Source: Paramacrobiotus metropolitanus (taxonomy: Eukaryota > Tardigrada > Eutardigrada > Parachela > Macrobiotidae). From it: a stretch of 64,000 bases of DNA. Location of the stretch: assembly GCF_019649055.1 (NCBI RefSeq), contig NW_026570240.1, positions 434,001-498,000 of the forward strand, given 5' to 3'. Numbering within the stretch: position 1 is the first letter of the stretch; each line of letters opens with the position of its first letter. Positions 1-15,030 of this stretch are shown one piece after another. Position numbers and translations under genes: made by a program. The notes below the pieces were generated by a model. It did no database searches and had not been told where the DNA came from. It saw only the letters and a list, made by a program, of their open reading frames with translations.

Positions 1-3000
1 ATTTTTACCTTTAAGCCGAGTATTTTCATTACGTCCATTAAAACATCTCGATATGCACTGTTCGCAGGGCGGGCAATGTCTACTTCTTTTGTTACCACCG
101 GTACCAAAATCTGTTCCAGAATACGATGAACTGTCAATCTTTTCTGTTGGTCATTCATCTGTTTCAGCATAAAAGCATAGATTTCCACTCGTTTTTCGGT
201 ATTCTGTCGGCCAACCAAGGGAACTTAGCGTGGTTCCGATCAGCAACTTGCGCCGCTTTAAAGCGAGGATGGGTTATGCACCGCGGAAGAAACACTACCG
301 CTTCGGCAAAATCAGTGTAGCAATTGTTGCGTTTCTTAATCAAAGAACGCAGGCAAGTCCGTACGCTGTCCCTAATGCTTTCATCCGGGTCACAGGTAGA
401 CGTCAGGAACTGATAAAATACCGTCGGGTTCCATTGCAAATGTTCGTTCAACAGCAGCGTTTGGATATGGTTAATAACATCACCGCGAATTTCGATGCAG
501 GGGTCACTCAGCCAGCCGTACACTTTGCCCAGATGGGTCTCGACAACATCCCCGAACATTCTTAAGATATCAAACACCACAACAATGGCGTCTCGCCGCA
601 AACCGTTATCGATATTAAGTCCGTTGGCAACATCAACGATAGCTGCAATGTTATTCCATGCAATGGTCTTGGTGCCCAAGCATAGCCTTCCCAGCGCGAA
701 AACTGCATGGGCTCGAATCCATGGGCGATATCGTGAGCGAGGTCCCCCAAAATCACACATCCGCACAATCAGTTTTAAGGGGTCATGTTCTGCGAAACGG
801 GTAGCAGTCTGACCTTTCTGATACAAACCGGCATGTAAAGCAATCTCTCCGATCAATCTGACGTCAAAGGCTGCGCCCGCATCCTTATCTGGGTCGTCCA
901 AGTCAGTTAAGCGCTGCAAAGTTTCATCCAGTCTGTCTGTAGCCTCCAGTAACTGATTATTGGACCACGGAGTAAATTCTGTGGAGTCATCGCACAATTC
1001 ATAGTAAGAATGAATGCAGCGGACAGCTTCTACGATTGAAGCCACGCCACGGGTTCGAGGAAAAATGCTCAGAAGGTGCTGTCCATAGCGCTGAAGGTCA
1101 GCAGGCTTACTGACGCTGAGATTAAAATGCACAATCTGGAATGCACTAGCACAAGCCATATCCTCCTCAGCCACATCTGCCTCAGTTTTCAAAAAGTCCA
1201 ATGCGAAATCCACATTTCGATCATCCTTGATGAGTCTAAATAAACAGCGTGATGTGGCAATTGCCAATGTACAGTGTGTCCAATGTGCCTCTGACAGAGC
1301 GTGATGTGTCAAATTACGAGTACCAAAGTCTCTAGATACATTTTACCAAACTTCGAATATAGAAGTCGAACTTAATCAAATCGACGGTGACAGTGACAAA
1401 CTGTGAAAAAATGTTACCTTGATAGTTCTGCAACAAATTTCCAGGCTGTTGCTCGTACGGTTTTGTCTGTGCCATCCTTTGTTAATACATTTGCTTTGAT
1501 GTACTTGATCGTGTTTTTGTTAATTGCATCAAATCCCACGGCATCTGCGTCTTTCTTCATATCGCATAACATTTGCCGCAACAGCCGCAAATTTCCAACT
1601 TCGTCTTTACAGATGCGGCCTAACACGTTCCAGGCCATAACGTTCTTCCAGCTCGTGGATCCATGGGCTGAACAATTTCCTCCATAATCACTGCTAGAAA
1701 TGACCGGACTGTCGCATCGCGAATACTTTTTTCAGCATCCATGTATTGATTGAAAACGCATTTAATCCATAAATCAGCAAAAACATTCTGATCGATATGG
1801 CGCAACGAAGCTACAACTTCCATATTGACCTGGCGGACTAATTTAGCTGGATCCTGTGCAGCACGCAGAATGACCTCCCGCACACGCTCGCTGAACAAAT
1901 GGTCCCCAGTGTCCGCTCTCAACAGTTTACCCAAAAGTTGTATGCATGTCCTTCTTGGGGTGGCGAAGACATCAGAGCAGCCATCCAAAATCGTATCGAA
2001 TACTTTCCGAAAAGAACCTACTCGAGACCAAGCAATGCATCAACACACGAATTACTGACCACAAAGTTTTTGTTTGCTCCAGACCATAAACCTGTTACCT
2101 TCATCTTGCTGAGCTGTATGCAAGCGTTCCATCCACTTAACGCCGTTTTTCTCAAGAGGAAGAGATTGAAGAACAGATGCAGCAATCTTGCGGACTCTTC
2201 AAAAAAGTAAAAGGATGAAGTTTCTTCTTAAACGATTGACGGTCTTAGATAACAAACCAGATATTCACTTGTAAGAGAATACGTAAGCACAGAGCTCGCA
2301 AAACTTTTGTTGCGGTCAAAACATTATACCATCTATAATCTTTTTAAATATTTACGCGAATTTTTAGAAATTCACCCATAACTTCTGACCACCTAGAATA
2401 CCACCAAACAAACAAATTGAAATCGCGATGCTTAAACGAAAAGAGCTATCCTTAGTCCTTGAATGAACTAAAGCAACTGAGAAACTTACTGTGCAGATTT
2501 GTCTTTCAATCGGTCACAGCAAACTTTCCATACGATGGCTTCCACGGTCGCAGTTTGAGCGTATGGTATATCAACTGTAACAATCAAAAAGAAAAAAATA
2601 ATTTCTTTCAAGAACTTACGTTGTAAATAAATGTTTAAGAACAGTGACCTACAATTTTGCCAATCTTTCAAAAAAATGGCAGAAATTACTTCCAAAGCAA
2701 ATTTACGATTCCTGATCCGCTCGGCTTCGGATTCCATAACCACCCACTGTACCACCTCGATCCGTAAATTGAAGTTAAGCGCATCCAGAAACCGGACGAA
2801 AGTCTAGATAACCAAGCAGGGCTTTAACGAAAATAAACTAAACGGAAGGAAAGTGTCTAAAATTACCGAAGCACACGGCTGCCGATAACTTTGGCTATCC
2901 GGCACGTTTGCAAACATATTTTGCATGAACCCGAGGAAGGTCTGGTCATAGCCATCATTCTCGAGGAACGGTGCCATAATTTCGCAAATAAATTTCGTAA

Positions 3001-5073
3001 CGCGTTTAGAAAAAGCGTCCACGTTGCGTGGAATTGTCGGTTTGTAGCTAGTCAAATCGTCCGCCAAACACAACAAGCCGGGCAACAGTCCGAATAGCAC
3101 CTACAAATTATTAAAAACAATAATAAAGAACAATTATCGCAATACAGAAAAGTAAAATTTACGGCTTCAGTTTGTTACCATGCGCAGATTTGTTTCGCGA
3201 ATATCCCGCTTTAGTTGAACGGACACCAAGAGGGAAAAACAGTGGCTGGCGACCAATCGTCTGGTGTTTATAGGTGGGCGGGGATTTAACACGAACTCTT
3301 CACCGGGTAACTCTTGAACCCAAACATTGGCCAGAGAACGCGCTAAACGGCCCATATGAAAAGGTGCAGAAGCCAAATCCACGGACTGCAGATAAACTGC
3401 CCATGCCTACAAAATCAGTTCATAAACTAACTACTGACAAAGCTGCGTATGTAATCCATAGTTGTCTCTACATCACTACTGCGCATATAAAATCCTTGAA
3501 TCATAAACGAATAGGTTACTCTTATTGTTTTTCGATCCTTGATAATTCTAATATTGTAGCACACGCAAGCTGTTCCCAGAAATATTGTATACAGTGTATC
3601 CTTCATGGTCAGACAAAAATGGCTTTCGATTTGAGTAAAAACGGTACAACGTTGTTAACATAGTGAAAAAACAATTTCGAGCCTAGGATGAAACCAACAC
3701 GATACAGCTTGCTTTTTAAAAACTCTTGCCAGAATTCTTTAGATAACCAAAACCATTTCTATCTCTATTATTAACAGCAACCGGCTAGCCGAACATTACC
3801 TTGTCGTCGTATTGTTAAATTACCTTCAGCAACATCAGCTCGGCATCCGGCCACATTACATTATACGCCATGGTAACTTCCATTTGGTCCTCTTCGGCGT
3901 CGGGCTCCTCAAGCTAAAACGATCAGTAACACAAATGACAATGGCAGGTTCGCCACGCACTCATTTCCACAATCTCACCACAACTTGCCGCCCGCGCCCT
4001 TTTTTCACCGGAACCGCTGTTTTCCATCCGCCGGGAACGCACAGCATGTCCGCACTCTTCGAGAACAGACTCAATAAGTACAATTTGGAGATCATGAGCT
4101 CCTTGTGTAGGGCGGCGGGGATCTGGCCTTTAGTGGCGGCCAGGAGAAGAATATAAAAAGCGCCGGCCAAAGCACCGCGCACGGCAACTCCGCCGTTGCG
4201 TTTAGCCTAAAAACGATTAACACAATATGGTAATGGAAGTCCAAAATGCCGATTTTCGTTTATGTTTTCCGTGCGAAAACGGATTGTTTGGCGTCAGATT
4301 TAAAAGAATACTACCAACGCGTTCCCATCCGAGGTACGGCGTACAAAGCTAACAAAGGGTTTAGCGAACCTGAACAGTAGTTCTCCATTCATAACAACTT
4401 CTAACGGATAATCATATCATAAACTGGCCAGTATAAATTCTCAACGAAATAGTGTCTTTTAGGTCAGGACTAACTTACCTTAACTCCAAGATGCAAAAAC
4501 ACTGCAACGGCAACTAGTATTTCCCGTACAGGAATCTTGGCGTGCTCCAGCGCAACAAGGAGATCTAAGCAAAAAAACGGAAACTGTCACGCCCACGCCT
4601 AACAGTTCCCTCATAATTAACAGGAACAGAAAAATAAAACTTTCACGGCTTCATTCAACAAAGTTATCATTACTCTGACGATTGTTTCCGCCGTTATCCG
4701 CCGTTGGCTTTTCCAGGGCGTGGTGCAACTTTTCCACCACATTGTACAATGCATCAATGCTACAGGACTGTAAATCCTCCAGCACGGCTTCGTCGATCTG
4801 ACCCAAACTGAAGCCAGCATCGTAGCATTCCATAACGAAATCTGCCAATTACAATGAAGTGTAGAGGCGGTTCGCAAGAAAGCAAACACTATGATTTCGG
4901 AGAAGAGTTCAAAGTGGGTTGCATCTTTCCATTTCATTTTTAGCAACGGAAATCCAAAAACGACAGGCAAACTGGAACTAGTCTGTCGCCTTACCACTGT
5001 TCAAGAAACCCTCTCCAAACCGGAGTCCATGGAAAGCTTCGATAACTTCGTTGAATTCCTCGTCCTGCTCCAT
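1..5073 (-). CDS. NCAPD3: Condensin-2 complex subunit D3, partial (C-terminus off the left edge)
   Basis: HEAT-repeat subunit of condensin II, which binds and compacts mitotic chromosomes. The start is the ATG at 5073 (MEQDEEFNEV). The first exons are 5073-4995, 4841-4674, 4564-4479, 4206-3979, 3913-3824, 3406-3179, 3100-2867, 2803-2653, 2574-2490 and 2196-2099; all join in frame at GT-AG sites. Another starts at 2017, and a long one runs from 1331 to about 230. That long exon matches the conserved D3 region: a GRLCLG motif, a DAIVVVFDILRMF helix (family NNVIVVMCDLCIRY) and DPDESIRD followed by LIKKRN (family LLKRN). Sequence at 1-200 continues in another frame (KRVEIYAFMLKQM, family KRMKIYKFLLEHF). 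Two joins do not resolve as introns: about 1640-1690 and about 200-300. The family is near 1,500 aa; the missing C-terminus should lie beyond base 1. Condensin D2 is the main alternative, but the conserved block fits D3 better. Confidence 0.85.
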
Positions 5074-7967
5074 TGTTTGTGGTTTGACCGTTTACGAGTT
5101 TGCAGTCCAGAATGGTTACCAAATATACTGAGTCGGAGTAGACTCAGTGAAGCCACACATCGGCCTAGAACTTGGCAAGTGTAGTTCTGAAGAACCGTAG
5201 TTATCGTACGTTCATAAGAGTAATAAAGTCAGTAAAATTGAGTAAATAATAAAATCCCATGGCTCTACAAAATCCAGAATCTCTTCATCATCGCGTTCAA
5301 TAATTATCAGAAATATCATGAAGTAATATTAATAATAGGAATCGGTTCATTGTCTCCTAGAGGACTGCGCGGTAGAAACCTCAACGGATTGTGACGATGA
5401 AAGACTGGGCGGTTGATGGTGATACAACAGGTTTATGGGGTAATGCGCTTATTTTGTGTTTTTCGTTTTTTTTTTGTTACTGTAAGTACTTTAAGTCTTT
5501 AATCATTTATCGATCTTATTGTTAAGTAATTATTCCAATGTGATATATTCCTTGTATTTTAGGTAAATTTAACTCAATCTCTAAATCATAGGTTAAAATA
5601 GTGTGTGTTATTACTCTGTTTGTGTATTATTAAATGTGTTCTGCGTATTATTAACTTCTCGAATGTGCGAGATTAAAAAAGTTGGAATCCGTTGAGAAAA
5701 CGTTAGAGCGGTCTGTCCAATATAAAATTTGAATTAAATATTTGTATTTTTAATGGAATTTCTAACTTTTAGGACAAATCTTATTATAGAAATTTGTTTT
5801 ATTACTAAAAATAAAATAATATTATTATTGATTCGATAAATCAATACGGAGATGATTTCTGCGTGTATTATATTCAAAATGTGAAGAGCGGTTTCCCAGG
5901 CCAAATAGGCCATAGACGTACTGGGGGAAGAAATTGTATCTCCTTTGCTACTGTAGAAGGTGATGATCATGTCCATCTTCAGGCTAAGTTTTTGTTTAGG
6001 TCAAGAGTGGTACACTTATTCGTCACTTTCTCGCAACCAAATAAATCAAGTTCAAGTAGTTCATCTCCTCAACAAACACGATGATGTAGAAAACGTTCCC
6101 ATGAATCCCTCGTATATGCGCCAGTTAAATATGTGAGGCCGAGAGCTGCACTGATGATAATGTGATTTATAATATATCCAGATTTCATGCGACATAAAAT
6201 TATAAAAAATAACAGTCGAAGAAATAAACAGTGGCTTAGAAATAAAGCAATATTTAAAACTTTAACAATAATTAATATAATAGGTCTTAAAATTAAGAAC
6301 TATCACACAGTTAAAGACATACCGTAAAACGAAAAATTAGGAAAAAAACTAAGGAACATGAAAAGAATTACAGTACTAAGTACGTTATATCTATAATACC
6401 TTTGTATCAAATAGCCTTGGTAAACTTTGATTTTAAACACATATTAGCTTGTGCGTGTGGGAAATACTAATGCAGGAGGCTAGTGAGTTATCGTGGGGAA
6501 TATTCCGCATGCATAAACCGTGCGCGCAATACATAATTGAAAGACGGCAAGTATTGGTTGTGAGTCGGATCGAGAGACATCTACTTACTCGCATTCGAGA
6601 AGTGGATGGAACAGCAATCTGTTTTCGCAGTGGGTCACTTTAAGTGCTTTAAAAATTTTCTCCATCACCTGCCGTTGTTATTTTTAATCCACAGAAGAAA
6701 GGAAAGCGTTAGTCATCCGCTTAATAATAACGCATGTCAAATATGCAAGGTGATATATGCCGTGAACGTGAGTGATATACATATGGGCCACATGATAACG
6801 CAAAACTACGCTGTAAGCAAAAACATTCTCCTATTAAATTTAAATGCATAATAACAACACTGGCCATAAGTATGTTTAAATGTACAATATTATACTCGTA
6901 CAACACTTATTATCAATAATTACACATTTACAATCTATGCCGGCCCGGAAAATAAAGTGCCGAATTACTATTGTCAAAAGTTTTACTTTTATGTTTTGTA
7001 AGACCATACATAGTATGCTTTTTCCGCCCACGATGCCACTTCCCATTTTTGGATGCCGGTAATTAATTTTAAGTTATGTAATAGCAGAAATGTAATTAAG
7101 ACACATATCTATGTTGATTGGACCATAACGCAAATTTGATGACGTCCATCGTTACGCAATAACCGAAAAACAATTTACGCAATCATAATAATTAGAGGTT
7201 TTCAACAAATTGCAAGCAAAAACATAAATCGTCGCAACCGTCGACGATATGCTACGTATTTTACTAATTTTAGGTATGTAAGCTATTTCATGTATGTGTA
7301 GCACATTTTTTACCAATGAAAAGATGCAGGAAATCTACCTCCAGTAGCAGTACAAATGATTTTATTGAGCTACGAATATTAATACATGGAATCGGGATGC
7401 CACTTCGGCTCTCCTGACCATTGTGCAGGATCATTCCTTATTGCTCTCATACGTAGGGAATAGAAAGTGAATACTGAGACAGCTGTTTGACCCTTTTAAG
7501 CCGATAGGCGGTCATCGGGAAAGTTCAAATCCAGAATGAAGCCGAGCGGCGGAACAGAAGAACCGGTAAAACAAATGTCAGTAGCCCAGACAGTCGAACG
7601 CAATCATTCGCCAAGAATGATTCATATTCTGCTCGAATAACCATCACAATGGACAGTCTATATAGATTTTCAAAAATATAGTTAGAGCCGCAACTGCCAT
7701 CTTACTGCAGCCAATAAGCTGAACTTATGCTAGGCTGCTAGCCCGCTTATAACAGGCATGCCGGAAACATCTGCATTGTCCGCGCTACTTCAGTATTTTA
7801 CGATTTATGATTTCTAACGCTCGATATACCATGTTTATGCGCTGCAGCCGTTGATGTCTGAGAAAGAAGACTCTGTATGTTGCAAAGTGGGTTTGCTTAA
7901 TAAATTTTAGGTTATTTAATGAGGACCAGGATTCTCTTATTTAAAGCCAAGCTAAGCATTAAAGGCG

Positions 7968-8086
7968 TATATAAAAAGCACCCATAGTTTCCATATACAT
8001 TTATAACGGATTGCATTCAGATATCGTGAGTCTTGAAGAGCGGATTAACTGATTTTATAAAAATGGGCCCCCGAAAAGATTAACAG
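7968..8086 (+). promoter_or_regulatory. Candidate TATA promoter and non-coding first exon
   Basis: A TATATAAAAA box lies at 7968-7977. About 110 bases downstream is a consensus 5' splice site, AACAG|GTAAGT, with the exon side ending at 8086. The spacing would suit a short untranslated exon transcribed rightwards, which could splice to the acceptor TTTACAG ending at 21468 in front of the prospero reading frame. Both signals can occur by chance in AT-rich DNA, and nothing else supports transcription here. Confidence 0.22.
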
Positions 8087-11000
8087 GTAAGTTTATTTAT
8101 TAAAGTTAACAATTTACAAAAAGCGTGTTGTGTGCATGCGCATGAACTTCTTGACGCCATTACGATTGTGATACAGCAGCATTTTTGGTCCGATGTGCCA
8201 AGATAATTATGCCGAACATAAAAACATCATGTTGCTCTTCTCTTTGCTATGCTCATTGGTTCGATTAAGTTATTAAGATGTTGATAAAGTGTTGTGCAAT
8301 ATATATTGGTAATGGCACCTATATTTTGTATTGTACTTCTATCTGCATATTATAATCTATATGCATATTTATCGATGCCGTACACGGTATAATAGTGGTG
8401 TTTACCATAATTATAGTACATATATCGTATTGTATATCGCACCGGTGTGATTAGAGTATAGTCTGGGGCATACTGTTGAGGCTAGCATTATGCTGACGCA
8501 GTCACTTCGTTTGTTTTTCGGTAGACGAGCACTGTTTTCAACAAATAACTACAACTGAACCTAATTTCTGCCTAGGAAATAATTAATATAAATAAGTCTG
8601 GGTCAAGCTGATTGACGTTAAAACTTTTACAAGTATTTCATATTCACTTGTGCGAACAATATTTTGCCGAGCGCACGGACACCTTAAGAGGGGAAGTGTC
8701 TGATGATACCCACCACAGCTGTAATTAGCAAATTAACAAAACCAATCTACTTCGACACCACATTTCATGTTTTCTATAAAATGTAAGTTTCTCTAATAGC
8801 TGCTCTTCTGTAATTCTTTCGGATCATCACAAAATATATTCACGATTATAGAACAACTGGGTCATTAGTATGTTTCAGGGATTTTGCGCAGAACATTGTC
8901 CATTCGTACTGTATATCAGCTAAATCACCGTATTAAATTTTGTAAAAACTATTGTATTTATGAAACCTGTATTTGAATGATTTTTCATCGATCTGGAAAA
9001 ATTACCTGTATTATACCCTCTGCGCTTACGCCACCCATCTGTTTGCTTGTGTTTTTGAGTATGTTCCTAAAGCTGCTAATAAATTAAGACATATTTCGAG
9101 AGTGCTACCAGTTGATACGTCTATTAATATCATGTTATGCATGAGAAAGATACAGTAGCTGAATTACCCATTCATAAGAGATTTAAATGTACAAATACTG
9201 TGTATACAGATTCCGTATATGTATTATGTATATATCTGCAGGTAACTATATATACCTCGCACACGTAAGTGTGCTTTCACAAGAAAAAATAAATTCTTAG
9301 TGACATAATCAACAACTTGCAAAATTTATCAGGTACATTACCGACATCTATATTGCTACGCTTCGGTCACACAAAGTGCCCGCAAAAAGCGAGTGCACTT
9401 TCCTTTCCTAGTACATCTGCAGGTCCAGTAGTTCTGGGGGTACGCAACCATAGAATATTATGTGTAAGTTAACCGTTTCCTGGAGCATCTTCTGTATCCG
9501 GTAGATCGTTTCAGAGTTCTATCACAAGGCTTGGTGTCTGTACTATAACCTAAAATTAAAATAAAACTTTTATTAAATAAAAGTTATGACGAAAAGTCTA
9601 TCACGACAAATTTTGGTGCTTTATGGATCTGCTTAATGAACAAGGTAATCAGTTAAATCTTATATTGTGTGTTACTTATTGCTATGCAGTAATCAGTTTA
9701 CGGACATAATGAAAAGAGTCAAAAACAGACAAACTATGGCATACACTTTTTAGTCTAACGTGTTTCCGGTTTACAACTAATTGTTTCTTAAGCCGTGTAG
9801 CAAACGATCGATGGATGATCTAAGAAGTTGCTTTGTGAACTCCATTGATGATCCGGAAGCTAAAGGTTAATGAAGCAGCTCGTAAGGCAGGCAATTCAAG
9901 TCATATTATTGCACACGCAACGATGCCAGCTTTTTGCATGTATTCCCACAGGCTGCTGAACGTGTGCTTGTCATCGTCCTGTTCTTTTCTTGGTTTTTAA
10001 TATCCATCGTGCCCTTTTGTGCATTTATGATTTAACCACTGAACGGAAAAACCGGATGTTGAGAAGATTACAAGGCTGTTGATGCCACCGATACTGAGTT
10101 TATTAACCAGATCTTTCTTAGCCGTTAACACATGACTACAGTGTATTGCAACACGACGAGATGTTGCATTTGATAGTGATATTTTCTAGCAAATCAAAGC
10201 AAACCCGCCGCACTACTTGTCGTTGGAGAATTAGCATTATTACTGTACCGACTATGGATTTAAACTGCCGAAGTCGAATGTGCTCACGACCATGCAGCGC
10301 GCAGTTGCCAAAACTTAATCTCCGTCATGAGCAGTTAACTCTGATAAAAAAGAGGTTATTTCTTCTTAGCGCATTGTCCAGATCAAAGAATAGTAGGGCG
10401 CAGTAAACGCTGTTCAGCGCCTTGAACAATTTTGCATGCTCTTCTTCCCGTTTGTTGCAGCCTGCTTGTTTGTCAACGATCGTAACAAAATAAAAGTCGA
10501 TTGTGTTTCTTCGGGCGTAAAGAAGTCATGGTGGTCATACCAATAAGTCTAATAAACACAAAAGCTAGCCTGCACAAACAACTGGAGATACATTTTGTAA
10601 TTACACACCGACACTGTCCATTCAAAAAAGTGTGCTTCTTTTCTTCGAGGTAGACCTTCCGCCTTTTCGATTCTAAATATATAGATATAACTGTTTTTCC
10701 TTTCCACGATACAACGTTCAGGAGTTTAACATCTTTCGACATAACCAAGAATAAAGTAACACCAAGTTGTGTAGACATGATAAATTACGGAATGTTATCG
10801 TATACGTACAGTACTTACATCCGCTGCAAGCGTCGCGCATCGAACAAAGTTTTGTTCAATCACCTATGAGGAAAAGAACTGCTGAGATACCGACGCAGAA
10901 ATGGATTTCCATCACTGTTTTTCTGATTTTCCGATAATTGGCGCAGTAATGGCTACAACACTTTGTGTTTGTTGTTAATCGACATTACAATTTCAGTTCA

Positions 11001-13347
11001 TGTAAAATAAAAATTGCGCTCTCGGTATGTGTTAGTGGCGTGCGTAGGAGCGCTTATTGTAATTCATTTCATTGTAATAATTGTGCAACTTTACATTTTA
11101 TACGTACAGTACATATATGCAGTACCAGAGCAGATGGCAATCAATCTCACGATCAGAAGGCAGTAGCGCTGGTATTGTTAACGCAAGTTTATGCTTAAGA
11201 GTCCGTTCATACGTTATAGTAAACACTTTTATTTCGATACAACTTACTGATACAAATACCTGATACCCCATCTCATACTTTTAAACACACCACTGACAAA
11301 AAAAGCACAAAAAACTACAAACACATCCACTGACTTAATTTCTAATTTGCAGGTATTGATATACCTAATGTGGTTTTTTTAGTTACTGTGTATTTTTTAA
11401 GGAAGCAGTTGAACTAATAGATGTACAGGGAATGCAAAATATTTACTTTGTAGTATTATACTAGTGTAGTATGGTGACAAACCTTACTTAAAAACTTGGA
11501 GAACAGCAGGCCATTTCGCCCTTGTGAGCGTATAACTTTGAAAATCATCTGTGATACGTCTACTGCTTTCCTCCTTTTCTTGCCCAACAATAATATGCTA
11601 TGTATCTGTGGTAAGTGTCTGTTTCGGCACTAACAATCTTTGACGTCCGACTGCAAAGAGAGTCAGTTCGCAATCCCCAGAGTTTGGGTACATTTTGACA
11701 GTGGTTAACCTCCTTTAGCTGCCTCAGAGGTGGGATTCCGTATTTCCTTTGAGCATTACGCACAGCGGTCAGTAAGTTGCATCAATACTTTGATAATTGA
11801 CTGCAACTTGCGACACTTATCGTTATTGATTGGTTCACAGCGACAGGGCGTTAACGTTGTTGTACCTACGATGTTGTGGAGCTCAACAAAATCTTCTTGA
11901 ACGACTGACGATGAGACCAACGTTGCTACTTGTTAGCCGCATTACATGCAATGTATCGTAGACGTTCATCGTAAGCGCCGTTGATGCCACCGTGCCGGCG
12001 ACCATATGCCGACAGGGCTCACAAATTTCTAATCTTGTTGCGTGTTGGTGGGAGTTCACCTTTGGTTGAAGTCTGCTTTTTTGACGGCTCCAGGGCTTTT
12101 ATACTAACACCTTAACATTCATGTGGCTTTATAACTAAAACGTTAAGTAAGCGGTTAATTTTCGTGTTTCTTTAAGGATAATCTACAATATATCGTTTCT
12201 GTTAAACTGTTCCTATGTATTCCATTGAAGTGATTAAAAAACTGTAGCGAAGCGACACAGCAAGAAACCGACGAGGTAATTTTACTTTTTAAAGTTCTGT
12301 GATTGCAGGACTCTTAACAGCACAGTAACAAGTTGTCAACCGGCTTTGCGTGCTTTTCATCACCCTCCGGAAACTTGTCACCGATAAGGCAGGCTTAAGA
12401 CGACGACACATCGATCTCAAGACATCTGACGGCAGCCGCCATATTACGTGTGCGCCTATTCGATCGGCCCAAGACGGTCTCGATTCGCGGTAAGTCCCAA
12501 ACGCTTGGCAGAAAGACTGTTTTTACATGTCGCTTGGCCAGTGTACGTGAGAGAAGCGGAAATGAAATTCTGCAGCATACATCGTATGATTACCTTCGAG
12601 ATATACGAGGAGCAATAGCACGGTAATAGCGATCCTGTAGACAACAATCTGTCAAATCTGCTGTGTTTCCTGTTGCATGAGGCATCGTCGATGACGGTAA
12701 ACGAGAAAATTATGACCGTGGTAAAGCTTAAAAACGTCAAATTGCTTTCGCCCAGCACAGTGAAATAGGTAGCAATTAGAGATAAAGCCAGGCACAGGAT
12801 AGATGTAAATCTTTAGGGCCAACTGCAAATGATACAGCTGCTGGTTTGAATTATGGAATTATGGATGAATAACTAGTAGTCCACATCTTCCTTGTGTGTA
12901 TGGCATTGTAGCCAGCTCCTTTGATGCTCTATGAAATACGAGTGCACAGAGACATTCTAATTATTAATATTCCAGCTTTCACTTTGCGCTTCATCTGTTT
13001 TCAAGGCGTCTTAAAATGTGCAACAGTGCAGAACTGTGTATGCGCTGCATGTACCCCTTTAAGTAAGGCGTGCTGCATGTTTCGGTACAGTCATCGGCGA
13101 TTCGGGAGCGAAAATCAAAATAATTCTTATTACTAGTGGCGCCGTATTTTAGTTTTTTATCCGATTACTGGTATATGTACTCTTTGTGTATTCTGTCAAG
13201 GGCGCGGATAAGATAATGTTTTTAACGATTGTTTAAACCCATTAATTAAACCCAATCTATAAGCGTTTAAGTTTTGGCGAAATTTTCCGGAGGAATGGTT
13301 GTTACATAATTCTTTAGGATGTTGACACCTAACAGAGTTAATGTTAA

Positions 13348-13430
13348 AAGATCGGTACTTAAATTAATACTCGGTACTTAAATTAAGAAGTGAAGAATTT
13401 AAAGATCGGTACTTAAATTAAGAAGTGAAG
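13348..13430. repeat. Three-copy short direct repeat
   Basis: The 16-mer TCGGTACTTAAATTAA occurs three times within about 80 bases, roughly at 13351, 13371 and 13405. The second and third copies share a longer tail (GAAGTGAAG). It looks like a small local duplication; no terminal inverted repeats or coding content accompany it. Confidence 0.7.
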
Positions 13431-15030
13431 CATTTCTCTTCCTTTTAAAACTTTTTAGTATTTTTGTATTTTTCTTGTACGGTGTTAGTAGATTGTACTG
13501 TGCATGATGCCGGTTACTTTGCATATGCTCTGCCGCTGAATACACTGGTAATAGTCTGTGCTGCTGGTTTTAAATCAGACGTATTCGAGCTTTTTGTGAA
13601 ACTTGCGGACTTAAGAGCACAACATTTTCCGGCTGTCTTAAGCGAAGCGTTTAAAAACGGTATGCAAACGGTGATGCAGTATTTTATTTATGGATCCTCT
13701 TCTAGGCCTCACGCTTATAGGAAGCGAGAAGAGCGTAAAGGACATTGTTGAATTTAACGGCATATGGCGTGATGCATTAAGTTCTTGATGTGTATGCCCC
13801 CTGGGATGTAAAAGTAGTACTTCTTCCCAACTCCCATGATAGTGCTCTTAGGTTAACGGGTTTACTTAATCTTGCTAGCATCGTTTCTGCAAAATTCATT
13901 GTCATTGCGTGTCGGTTCCGGGCATTCTTAACTGTTCTAAATAATGCAATTTGCATTTGACTTTGCCGATTAGCATTCTCGATTCGTTCTTGAATTTGAG
14001 ATTGACACAGCTGAATTGATTTTCGCAATCCTTGTGTACCGGTAATACTCTTACATTTTGTCGAAATTCTACAAAGACAGATAATGCTTCAAAAAAGCAC
14101 ACGAGTCCTACAATCGAGAAATCAAAAATATATTCTGCAGTTCTTATATAGACGACTGTTACTTTCAATTAAGTCATGGTCAAGCCTAAAGGTGATCAGT
14201 TTTTGAACCGCGTACAACTTACATATTGTTCGATATGGTGTACTCACTATAGCTACTCACTACAATTATAGTTACAACGCAGAAAATTCAGTAGGACAAA
14301 AATGCCTAATTTTCAAGAATCGCAGGCGTATCTTTGTGTATTGGTAAGTGCTTGCTGTCACAGTTATTTCTTGTTTGCCGGGCATCTCATATCGCAAATT
14401 GCGCTGGACGCCGGTTTGTCAAGGCCAGTCTTTATGAAGTGCACGATTGAAGGTGGTATTAATTTATTGAATTATTATTCTGCTCTTGAAGGGTATGCAA
14501 GTCTTGAGTATGTCCTAGAGAGATAGCACAGCCCAAGAGTCGGCTGTACCGATATACAAAAAAAACAACATTTTTCTCGTTGCACGTAAATGTGATGGGA
14601 AGAACTGGAAAAGATGTATCATATTGCACTGCCGGTTGATCTTGTTAATATTCGCCTTGGCCTATCGCTGTGAACCCGTAAAGCATCTCTTTCACATTTA
14701 ACAATGATATAACGGCCTTCCTTTCCTGTGATACTTGAAAAATATGTGATTTCTCTCACGTTCGCTGGCAGCAAGTTGAAAAAGTCGAAAGCTAACGTCC
14801 AAGGAGATCAGAGTGAAACGGAAATTAGCATGCTTGATAACGTTCGTATGCACCAAAGGTGAGGACACTTTTCAAATTAGACAGACTTCATGTTTCATCA
14901 CGGCTCTATGATGTATTGCACTTTCCGGTCTACACAAAATTTTATTAAAATACGGCAAGTGGCCTACGGTGCTACGTACGTCTACGATGGAAATTCTTTT
15001 GCAGGAAGCTCTAGTTCCGTCACTCGTCAC

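Noticed and set aside
7521-7535. GTTCAAATCC resembling a tRNA T-loop
   Set aside because: No matching A box, anticodon stem or acceptor stem could be laid out around it.
13464-13751. 95-codon plus-strand frame near the TCGGTACTTAAATTAA repeats
   Set aside because: Considered as a possible small gene, but there is no recognisable motif and no splice context.
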